Source: Pistacia vera (taxonomy: Eukaryota > Streptophyta > Magnoliopsida > Sapindales > Anacardiaceae). From it: a DNA stretch of 64,000 nt. Position numbers and translations under genes: made by a program. Numbering within the stretch: the first letter of the stretch is position 1; each line of letters begins with the position of its first letter. Under the pieces are notes generated by a model, which saw only the letters and a program-made list of their open reading frames with translations, was not told the DNA's origin and made no database searches. Location: the NCBI RefSeq assembly GCF_008641045.1, contig NW_022196421.1:930001-994000 (forward strand). The letters are read 5' to 3'. Positions 1 to 8,866 of the stretch are shown in pieces.

Positions 1-1139
1 AGAGCAATATGCCCAATTTTATTGCACACTTGACAGACAGGTTTACCTCTGCCATTGTTTCTTCCGTGGCCTTCGCCATAATTGTTGAATTGAGCAGGTC
101 TAAAAGAACTAAAGTTACCATAACTAGGTCCAAAGTTATTGTTAAACTCTGAAAAACCTTGTTGACCAATTTGAGCACTATAACTGGATTGTCTTGTCCG
201 TGCAGCAGCAACAGGATAGACATCTTGCAGATTGTGATTTTCCAGTGTGTTTAATGATGGACCATAGTTGGGCAGTTTATTGATGTGATTAGCAGCCATA
301 TACTGATTACTATTAGGTGTAGTAATGGAGTTAATATTGACAATAACTACAGTATGAGCAGAGCTGCTATGAAACTCAACCGAATTAAATTTTCCTAGTC
401 TTATTTCATACTTCTGTGAGAGATATTGTGCTCCCTGCAATGAAACTGAATCAGTTCTGGACTCTAATCGCGATGTAAGATTAACAACCACCGCATAGTA
501 CTTAGGTCCTAGCCCATCTAAAATGAATTGAAGTAAATCCTCTTCAGAGACAATTTGACCACTAACTGATAAATTGTCAGCTATCCCTTTCATTTTCCTA
601 ATGTAATCACTAATACTGAGGTTGTCTTTACTGGTGTTTTGAAGCAAATTTTTTAGGTGAAGTGCACGAGCTTTAAAGTTAGTTATGAATTCCCTTTCTA
701 GTGCAAACCAGATATCCGCAGCATATTGGCACTTAGAAACAACTCTAAACATATTTTCAGGGATAGAAGCTAACAGCCAACTTACAAGAAATTTATTAGT
801 TTGTTTCCATAAAGTATAAGCTGGATTAATCTTTTCTTTTGTAACCAATTCATTAGTTTGATTATCAGCAACATTTTTAGTATTATCGCATTTCTCCAGT
901 ATCAAAGGGGCGGGACAAGGAACTAAACCTGCTAAGTGATCCTCCAACTCATGAGCTCCTACTCCAAATAGCACTTGAGATCGCCAAAAACTATAGTTGT
1001 CTCTAGTGAGTTTTGGGTTGATAACTTGGAGGCTAGAGGAAATCGCTGAAGGAACAAGATTGACTGAGCTGTTGAATGAGTTGTTCAGCATTCTGTCTAT
1101 GTTGCTTGTTGAATGTGAGCTTTCATTGTTATCTACCAT
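1..1139 (-). CDS. Ty1-copia gag (N-terminal part of gag-pol), cut by window edge
   Basis: An open frame runs without stops from an ATG at 1139 down to base 1. Structural capsid-type protein of a copia retrotransposon; it packages element RNA in cytoplasmic particles. The start fits because it lies 18 bases beyond the primer binding site. The first half has the usual copia gag layout (N-terminal start MVDNNESS, then LTRDNYSFWRSQV, then the LYAVVVNLTSR-like end of the helical gag domain), followed by a Gly/Asn/Gln-rich stretch. A CCHC zinc knuckle begins at bases 35-5 (CQVCNKIGH) and the window ends before its last cysteine. Protease, integrase and RT would lie to the left of base 1. No lesion is visible, so this is one of the youngest elements here. 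Confidence 0.88.
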   Translation of the reverse strand, partial: MVDNNESSHSTSNIDRMLNNSFNSSVNLVPSAISSSLQVINPKLTRDNYSFWRSQVLFGVGAHELEDHLAGLVPCPAPLILEKCDNTKNVADNQTNELVTKEKINPAYTLWKQTNKFLVSWLLASIPENMFRVVSKCQYAADIWFALEREFITNFKARALHLKNLLQNTSKDNLSISDYIRKMKGIADNLSVSGQIVSEEDLLQFILDGLGPKYYAVVVNLTSRLESRTDSVSLQGAQYLSQKYEIRLGKFNSVEFHSSSAHTVVIVNINSITTPNSNQYMAANHINKLPNYGPSLNTLENHNLQDVYPVAAARTRQSSYSAQIGQQGFSEFNNNFGPSYGNFSSFRPAQFNNYGEGHGRNNGRGKPVCQVCNKIGHIA

Positions 1140-1156
1140 TGACGTTAATCAAGGCT

Positions 1157-1168
1157 GCTCCGATACCA
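1157..1168 (-). promoter_or_regulatory. copia primer binding site (initiator tRNA-Met type)
   Basis: Read on the minus strand the bases are TGGTATCGGAGC, one change from the standard plant copia site TGGTATCAGAGC. It directly abuts the LTR end at 1169, where reverse transcription of the minus-strand element would be primed. Confidence 0.85.
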
Positions 1169-1417
1169 TGTAAAGCTAGGGTTTTCAAGAATCTGTTGGG
1201 AATAAAGAAGAAGAAGCAAAAACAAATTTGGCTATCTGATTTATGTATTGAACTAACTAACTGAAAACTGGTACAAGAATCAGTTTTATAACTGATTTTA
1301 CAGACATGAAACGACATCTTTTCGGACCTGAATTCTCAGCTACTTGCTTACTTAAAACGACAGTGCTTTGAACTGTCCTATAACCTTAAAACGTTACCGT
1401 TAAACTTAATCCTAACA
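1169..1417 (-). repeat. 5' LTR of the copia element (249 bp)
   Basis: On the minus strand it begins TGTTAGGATTAAG and ends CTTTACA, giving TG...CA ends, and is followed at once by the primer site. The outer end interrupts a copia integrase frame (1418-1597), so this element inserted into an older copia element. The predicted target duplication begins CGTTT at 1418-1422; its partner lies outside the window. Confidence 0.82.
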
Positions 1418-1597
1418 CGTTTAACTCTTCCATTTTGTTGATGAATGTGAGGGCAAGGATGTCTGAAATAAATCCCTTGAGAGGTAAAATAAGGCACCAA
1501 TGTTCTGAACTCTCTTCTCCAATCAGACTGAAAGATTCTCACTTTTGCATCAAATTGCTGCTCGACTAGTTTATGGAATTGTATGGCTATTCGGGCT
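1418..1597 (-). pseudogene. Ty1-copia integrase core, downstream part of a split relic
   Basis: Minus-strand translation from 1597 gives a typical copia integrase core: FHKLVEQQFDAKV, then FQSDW..EF (second acidic residue of the DDE triad), then HPCPHIHQQNGRVKR, stopping just before the expected catalytic Glu where the younger copia LTR cuts in at 1417. The upstream half of the same domain lies at 5654-6010; the two are separated by the family A insertions at 1598-5648. No stop occurs in this piece. Confidence 0.8.
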
Positions 1598-2937
1598 TGT
1601 AACGCCCCACTTGAGGTATGTAGCTAATTTATTGTTTTGCTCTTAACTGAGTTGGTATATTGTTCATATTGTTTGGTTGGTCCTTGGTTGAATGGATATT
1701 GTGAGTTGGTTGAGTGATTGCCCTGAAATTTGTAAAGACTTGGCGAATTTCTGTTTTTCAGACTTCGCCGGGGCGAAGAAGAAGCTTCGCCGCGGCAATG
1801 AAGCCTTGCAACCTATGGTGTAGGTTCTGGAATTTTTCGCTGGGGCGAAGAAAGATTCTTTGTCGCGGCGAAGGGCATAACAAAAAGTTTATTAAGTTTC
1901 TAGAGAATTCTTCCTTTGGAGCACAATGACCATTCTACCCCTAATTAGTAGGAAAAGTGGGGAGTGAAATGCAAGGAAATTGCATGAAGAATAGTTTAAA
2001 TGGGGGTGCATTTGCAAAGAATTCAAAGGGCAAAAATGGAATTCCTAAGAAAGAGTAAGGGTAAAATGGGAATGAATGAATATATTTTGAGCTAAAAATG
2101 GTTGAAGCTTAGTAAACTCTTCATTCATTCTTCTTCCACTGCCATTCTCTCCCACAATTTCCTCTCAAATTCTTCCTTCAATCTTTCAAGGAGTTTTGAG
2201 AGTTTTTAGTTGGATCTTGGTAGAGAATAATCTAAGGCATCCTAAGATAAGGATTCTTGCTTTAGATGAGAGTTTTATTATGTTTTGGTTAAAGTCTTAT
2301 GTTGTGGTTGTTATTTAAAGTTGTAGAGAGAAATCAAGCTACCAAAGGAAATGAGAAGTATTAGAGAAGCTATTTCCTCACAAGGTAAGTAAATCCCAAT
2401 CCAAGTTGAGATTTGAGAAATCCATTGTGTAGAGATTTATTTATGCATGATATATGTTATGTTAGTGAGAACTTGGGTTGAGATAAGTAGTTATTTTGTG
2501 GTTGTTAAATACACTTCACTTGAGAAGTTTGATGTGTGATGAGAATGCAGTTTATGATGAAATCGGAGGAGATTGAGGAATCTTTTTGGACATGTTATGT
2601 TATGGCAGGGATTATAGCTTGGTGAGGGAGTTTTCTCCCATTTTGGATGGTTGAAGAGAGGGATAGAACTACAGATAAAGTAGAGTATAGGTATGCACAC
2701 TAATTGTTTGATGAAATGCCTAAGAGAAGCATGAGCATGAGTTGTGAACCTTAATTCTTGCAACATTGCATATTGGCATTTCCTAAGTGTATTAATAAGC
2801 CATCCATATGCATTAATTGTGCATTTGAGAAGTAGCTTGAGAAAGAGTAGAGAACTTTGTGACTAACCTACTCTAAGCATTAAGCTACACTATGAATCTA
2901 GTTTGAGAAAGAGTAGAGAACTGTGTGAATGCACTAC

Positions 2938-4957
2938 TGTAACGCCCCACTTGAGGTACGTTGCTAATGTTTCTTTCTTCGCTCTTAATTGAGTCGGTTT
3001 TTGTGAATAGTGGTTGGTTGGTCTTAGGTTGTATTGATATGTTGAGTTTTTGCCTTGGATTTAGTCAAAGTTAGAAGGTTTTTGATGTTACAGGGCTCGT
3101 CGGGGCCAAGGATACTCGTCGCCGCGGCGAAGAGGTGTTGAAGCCACGGGGGAAGCTGCTGGACAGTTTCGCCGCGGCGAAGGAAGATTCTTCGCCGCGG
3201 CGACGTGTCGGTTGAAAAGTTTATTAAGTTTTAGATATTTTTTTTCCCTTGGGTACTATTTGACCATTTTACCCCTAATTAGCAGGAAAAGTGGGGAGTA
3301 AAATGTAAAGAAATTTCATGGAGAATATGTTAGTATGGGGGTGTGTTTGTAAGGAATCAAAGGATATGGATGGAATTTCCAAGAAAGAGCAAGGGCAAAA
3401 TGGGAAGAATGAGTTGTTAAGAGATATTTAAGGGGGTTTAGTCTTTGAGAACTCTTCATTTTCCCATTCCACCGCCTCCTTCATTTTCCAAATTCTCTCA
3501 AATTCCTTCAATCTTCCAAGGATTTCCAAGAGCCTTTTTGAGTAACTTTTAGTAGGGTTTTAATCTAAAGCATCCTAAGGTAAGGATTCTTGCTTTAGAT
3601 GAGAGTTTTATTATGTTTTGATTAGAGTCTCATGTTGTGGTTGTTGGTTAAGTTGTAGAGAAAAGGCAAGCTCCCAAAGGAAAGAAGAAGTGTTATAGAA
3701 GCTATTTCCTCATAAGGTAAGTAAATTCAACCTAAGTTGAGATTTAAGAACTCTTTTGAGTAGAGTTATATATATATGTGTTCATTAAATTGTTGAGTGA
3801 GATTAGTAGTTATGATTGAGTGATACACATAAATTGAGTTATGAGAAGCGTTTTATTTGCTTGATGTTGGGTTGAGTTTGATAGAAGTTGGAGGAAGTTT
3901 TGAGCAAGCTTATGGAAGTGTTTTTCTTTTGACAGGAAATTTAGAGTTTATGAGGGAGTTTTCTCCCATTTGGTTGATTAAAGAAAAGAGAAAAGTTAGA
4001 GTTAGAGTAGAGTTTTTATGCACATGAGTTGTATGATGAAATGCTCAAGAGAAGCATAAGTAAGAGTAGAAAGCCTTAATTGTTGCTACATGTCATAGTT
4101 GCTTTTCATAAATGCATTAATGAGTATGAGTCATTTATGTGCATTAACTATGCTTTATTTATGCACTAGAAAAGAGAGTAGAGACTTTTGAGTTTAGACT
4201 ACTCTAAGAGTAAAGAGAAAGAGAGAATGAGCACTATAGAGTAAAAGCTAGAGTAGTGCTAAATAAGAGAATACAGTAGGTTGTGCGATGGGGAACCTGT
4301 GAGTACGGGTAGAGTATTCCCGCATGTATGCCGCATAGAGAGAACGGCAAGAGTATCAGAGAGAGAAGTGGTGTAGCCCGTAGAGTACATGCGGATGAGG
4401 ACTATACCTGAGTTTACCCGAGAGATTCTATGCACTCACATGACCAAAGGTTCCGAATCCATGCATAACCAAGTCCGATCGACTAGAATGAGTAGAAGTC
4501 ACAGGGAGTGGGAACGAGTCCCAGCCGTGCCTCCGATCAGATGGGGCCATGACTTACTAGAAAGAGAGTTAGTATAAAAGAGTTATGAGAAAGAAAAAAT
4601 AGATATTTGTACAAGAGAAAGAGTCAATAGAAATGGTAGTGAAAGAATTACAGAGAGAGTTACGGGGATATTTGAGTAAATGGGTTTACTTACTGAGCAT
4701 TGTTTTGTGCTCATCCAGTTGTTCCCTATGTTTTTGCAGGTTCTAGATGAGGACACAGTCGGATGGACATCGGCACACGAAGAGAAATGGCTACACTGTC
4801 CACCCTATTTTGATAGTTTTGCATATGATACAAATCTTGTATATATTTGTATAAAAAATATATATGTTCAATAAAAGAAAACTTTGGGCCCAACTTTTTA
4901 TGTTATTTTTACATGTACTTTTACTATGCATGTTTTTATGAGAATGGAGGCATTACA
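2938..4957 (+). mobile_element. Family A LTR-like unit A2, complete, nested in A1
   Basis: 2020 bp, starts TGTAACGCCCCACTTGAGG and ends GGCATTACA. It is flanked by a perfect 5-bp duplication ACTAC (2933-2937 and 4958-4962), proving insertion into A1. It has the family marks: GC palindrome TTCGCCGCGGCGAA at 3168-3181, donor-like AAG|GTAAGTAAA at 3717, acceptor-like TTTTTGCAG ending at 4739, and AATAAA at 4870-4875 followed by the conserved GAAAACTTTGGGCCC. No long ORF exists, so the sequence is regulatory or LTR-like. Confidence 0.88.
4870..4875 (+). terminator. poly(A) signal AATAAA of unit A2
   Basis: AATAAA sits 82 bases before the unit end and is followed by a block (GAAAACTTTGGGCCC) conserved in the other family A units, as expected for the R/U5 part of an LTR. 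Confidence 0.55.
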
Positions 4958-4996
4958 ACTACTCTAAGAGTAAAGAGAATGAGAAGAGCACTAAGA

Positions 4997-5240
4997 ACTG
5001 GTTGGTGCTTTGTGATCTCCACCCGATAGGTATCAGAATCGGTTGGTGCTTTGTGATCTCCACCCGATAGGTATCAGAACGGGTTGGTGCTTTATGATCT
5101 CCACCCGATAGGTATCAAAACGGGTTGGTACTTTGTGATCTCCACCCGATAGGTATCAGAACGGGTTGGTGCTTTGTGATCTCCACCCGATAAGTATGAG
5201 AATGAGTTGGTGCTTTGTGATCTCCCCCGAAGTCACGAAG
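4997..5240 (+). repeat. 41-bp tandem array in A1
   Basis: About six copies of a unit reading GGTTGGTGCTTTGTGATCTC then CACCCGATAGGTATCAGAA, period 41 bases, with few differences between copies. Other family A units have at the matching place a looser array of GTCACGGCC..CCGGAGGCACGGC motifs. Confidence 0.9.
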
Positions 5241-5567
5241 TCACATGGGATGGTGCTGTGTGAACTCCACCCAACCGTCCTCCGGTAAGATGGGCCATGA
5301 CATACACAGCAGTTAGTAAAGAGAGCTGTGTGAAAGATGAGCACTGTAAGAGAGATTAGAGAAGAGTTACGTGGACAGTCGAGTAGAGGATTTACTTACT
5401 GAGCATTATTTCATGTTCACCCAGTTGTTTTTCTTTGTGGTTGCAGGATCTAGGTGAGAACGTGGTTGGATGGGCATCGGCATGCGAAGAGTAATAGCTA
5501 CACTGTCCACTGTTTTAATACCCTTTTTGTAAATGATACCTGTTTTGTATACATAATGTTTATATGT

Positions 5568-5573
5568 AATAAA
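5568..5573 (+). terminator. poly(A) signal AATAAA of unit A1
   Basis: Same position relative to the unit end (about 80 bases) and same downstream block (GAAAACTTTGGGCCC) as in A2. Confidence 0.5.
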
Positions 5574-5653
5574 AGAAAACTTTGGGCCCATGTACTTTTG
5601 CTACTATACATATATTCTACAAGTATCCTCGTGTAAAACGTCATTACAGAGCT

Positions 5654-6010
5654 ACTTCAATTTGAACTTCAATGGATAGATCCAAGGTACCAAGTAATCA
5701 CAATGAACAGTAGATAGTATCTAAAACCAGTTGAAGATTCAACTAGAGCCAGTCCCCAACATCTGCAGAATAATTTCAAAAGGTGCCAGTCCCAAACATC
5801 TGCATGAAATTTCAAAAGGCAATAGACTTGATGGAGTAGAAATAAACACATTTTGATGTAGTTTTCCAAACTGGCAGGCTTTACAAAAGCTGATTTTATT
5901 GATATCATTGTCTTTTACATGTAAATGTCTCATTATTGAGATGATACAGGAGCATGTGATGTGGATGTTTCAGCCGTCCATGCCATAGCAAAAGATCTTT
6001 ATTTCTATCA
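5654..6010 (-). pseudogene. Ty1-copia pre-integrase and integrase N-part (split relic)
   Basis: Minus-strand frames give in order LLLWHGRLKHPHHM (pre-integrase, the WHxRLGHP motif, about 6000-5960), ACQFGKLH (zinc-binding end, about 5895) and VESSTGFRYYLLFI (first part of the integrase core, about 5745-5700). At least three frames are needed, so it is frameshifted; the first catalytic Asp region reads FIVIT instead of the usual FIDDYT. Family A unit A1 interrupts it at 5653, and the reading resumes at 1597. Confidence 0.8.
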
Positions 6011-8229
6011 ATTTTATTTACATCAGACACATACTACTACTACATCTGTTATGGCCCATTTTTGTCTTTGGAGACTGAATTTGTCTTGAGTGATGACTGG
6101 TGACAAAGTACTTACTAATACACACACTCGTTTTTTTATATTGGTTTTGGGTTTTGAAACACACAGTATCCACATTGGATGTCCGATCCTATAGTTGCTT
6201 GCCCAACCTATATCAGCATAGCCTTGAGCATAAAGCTTTGCTACTAGTTTATATTGTAACCATGATCTAGAGTACCCTTGATACCCTTCGAACCCTTATA
6301 CACTACACATACATCCCACCAAAATATTTCAAAATGAAAAAAAAAAATTAAATTCCAAACTTAGCCAAAATTACAATTTTGCCATTGAAATTCATAGTTT
6401 TCAAAACTTATCAGACTTCAAATTTAAGGACATATTATATTCAACTCACAATAATGATCTATGGTACACTTGAATTCGAAATTAGACATTCAAAAGTCAC
6501 AAAAGTATCTTAAATTTCCTAAAATATACTTTATATATGGTAGACACATTCAACTAATAAAAATTAGGTACAAACTAACCAAAATGTTCATTATTATGTC
6601 CTAAAATTTATTCTAGGTCCAAACATATCAACACAGTCGCAATTGATCATAATTTTGCAAAATCAAAGATTGGAATTTTAAACTTATACTTTGATCTAAC
6701 ATCTGTTAATGGCTTAATGCTATAATCACGGTCCATTCAAGTTTTAGAGCTACAAACCAACTGTAACCCTACTTCATCACCTTTAAGCCTAGTGGATTCT
6801 TGGGCTCTTGAAATAAAAAAAAATAAAAAAAAAATAGTTGCTTCTTGGTTAGAAACGCAAAGTCCGAATGGTCACAAAGGCCCAAATGGTTTCATGTTGG
6901 GACCTTGAATAGCCCCTAACCATAGGATGACACCCTCTACCGAAGATGACAAATTCAATTCAAAGTTCACCTAACAATAGGTTTACTTAACCATAGGATG
7001 GCATGCTGCATTCAAACTTCAAACCAACCTACCTATAGGATGATACAATCTACTGTTTGTAAGCCCGTATTAACCATAGTATGACATACTCAATTCAGCC
7101 AGCTAACCAGAGCAATACCAACGGTTTTCCACATATTCTCTTTGACTCACCACTCTTTCCAACACAAGGCTCAACTTATTTCAACGTGAAGCAATCGTTC
7201 CCTGAGGATCCAGCACATTTAATAAACAACCCATATAATATCGTAGCAATGTAATAAGGGTAGGTATCTCTTTCTTTTTCCGAAGATAAGTGACTTCAAT
7301 AGGGAAAAGTTCTGTCGGTTACGGTGTAAAGGTATTAAAGTATCCAAAGGCTTATTACCATGAATATTTATTTGAATTAAGGCCGCTTTTGGGGTACCTA
7401 ATTGGATATTTTTGTTTAAAAAGTGTGAAATCGTCCTTTTGAAAACAAAACCAAGATTAAATATTTTTAAAAATCTCCAACATTTTGAACAAAAACCCAG
7501 ATTAAATTTCTCCCAATTATCTGAGGAAAAAAGTGTCAATTCTTACCGTCTGGTCTAAGAAAAAGTGTGGTACCGGTTTTACCTTGTAGAGCCAAAGAAT
7601 CCGAATCCTCAAAATAGTCCTACCGTTGCAAACTTGAACCAATCAAAAAGATCAAGAGCAGGCAAATATATGGTGAAATGATTAAGTATCTAGCCTTGAA
7701 ATGACTAAGTCCAATCGATTTGTGAGAGATGTGCTTTAAAACATATAAAAGTAACTTGAGGTCTGAGGTCCTCAGAATGAAAAACCTGTGCCAGGAGACT
7801 TATAACAGTGGAGATTGGCCGAAGCACCTGGTGTCTAGAAATGAATAAGGATGGTGCATGGACGTGCTAAGGAATGTTTGTCTAGTTGGTTTGTAGATGA
7901 ATGGTAGGAAGTGGTATTTACTGCTGAGGTGAGATACAAAATGTGATGTGTTTGTGATAATGGGGTTTTTTGAATTCTCGGGTTTTGCTCCCTCAATAAC
8001 CTCTCAAAATACAGGATGAATGTAATTGTCGTGGCTTCTGCTATGATCAATAAGTGAAAAGGTAAACCTTTATATAGGAAAGGCTTAGTGAAATATTGTA
8101 AAAGAAAATAAGTTTTAAAAGATAATTACCAAAAAAATAAAAAAAGGGGACTTAATGAAGGGTAAGAATATGTCTAGTGTTCATTTAAGAAATATTTAAA
8201 ATAAAAGGAATTTTTGATGAGATAATTTT
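6011..8229. other. AT-rich stretch, no supported gene
   Basis: A minus-strand stretch at about 6170-6240 reads AKLYAQGYADIGWASNYR, faintly like the copia RNase H GYADAD..A motif, but it is out of order for the adjacent integrase relic. At 6910-7100 a motif close to ACCATAGGATGACA occurs four times at uneven spacing. The 106-codon minus frame at 7219-7539 shows no domain I know. AT repeats occur at 8250-8262. Confidence 0.4.
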
Positions 8230-8795
8230 GTTGTGGAAATAAAAGCCATATATATATATATTAAAGATGAATACGATGCGGGTTGTTTCGCCGGGTGGTA
8301 TATTTTGGAACTCATAGAATTGTTCCATTTTGACACATAGGATTTGTGGTTGTTATGTGGTTAAATTTTATTGATGATATTGTAGAGAAATATTAATTAC
8401 TGAATTGATATTCCAAATCCAAAGGTAAAAGCATACATATTTGAATGACATGTAAGATACTTTTTTTTTTTTTTAGCTCTAAAATTGGTTTATTTTGGAG
8501 CTCTAGAATTGCTCTCTCTTGCCACGTTGGATGTGTGGTTTAATGAGATATTTTTAACTCTAAATTCATGAATATCCAAGCTAGTTGTTCGCCATGAATA
8601 CCCATGCAGATAATTAGTCATGTGACACATTTTGGAAGATCTAGAATTGCTCAATTTTGACACATTAGATAGTCAAATTGTTCTATCTTGACATGCTGGC
8701 TTGGTATTTATTGTGTCATCTATAATTAATAATTAATAATAATAATACTACAAGTGCATTGCATTGGCATTCCAAAAATGTGAATTAATAACAAG
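8230..8795. repeat. Dispersed repeat R1 with internal TCTAGAATTGCTC units
   Basis: Bases 8575-8795 match the last 245 bases of the window in the same orientation (ACACATTTTGGAAGATCTAG, then AATTGCTCAATTTTGACACA). Within it, a unit of the form TAGAATTG(C/T)TC..TTGACACATTGGAT recurs about four times between 8310 and 8700. A short AAT-rich tract ends the repeat in both copies. No coding content; the type is unknown. Confidence 0.7.
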
Positions 8796-8866
8796 TATAC
8801 AATTGTATTGGATTGCTATTACTCATTACATTGTATTGACATTGGAAAACTCTCTTCGTATTTAAT

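Larger units (their letters stand above)
1598..5648 (+). mobile_element. Family A LTR-like unit A1 (hosts A2)
   Basis: Starts TGTAACGCCCCACTTGAGG and ends CATTACA (TG...CA with short TGTAA/TTACA inverted ends). Flanks are GGGCT (1593-1597) and GAGCT (5649-5653), a 5-bp target duplication with one change. Subtracting A2 plus its duplicated target leaves about 2.03 kb. Inside: a GC-rich block with TTCGCCG..GGCGAA motifs (about 1760-1880), a splice-donor-like CAAG|GTAAGT at 2385, an acceptor-like TTGCAG at 5441-5446, a 41-bp tandem array and a poly(A) signal at 5568. No coding internal region or second LTR is present, so it is a solo LTR (long gypsy LTR, perhaps Tekay-like) or a non-autonomous element; I cannot decide which. 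Confidence 0.8.

Noticed and set aside
4389..4577. 62-codon frame in A2 reading MRMRTIPEFTREIL
   Set aside because: Corresponds to the conserved non-coding motif region of family A and is not open in the other copies.
4997..5240. CRISPR-like array (41-bp repeats)
   Set aside because: The repeats are directly adjacent with no unique spacers, lie in a plant LTR-like unit, and no cas genes exist.
7219..7539. 106-codon minus-strand frame as a gene
   Set aside because: No domain, no splice or promoter context, and neighbouring sequence is non-coding repeat.
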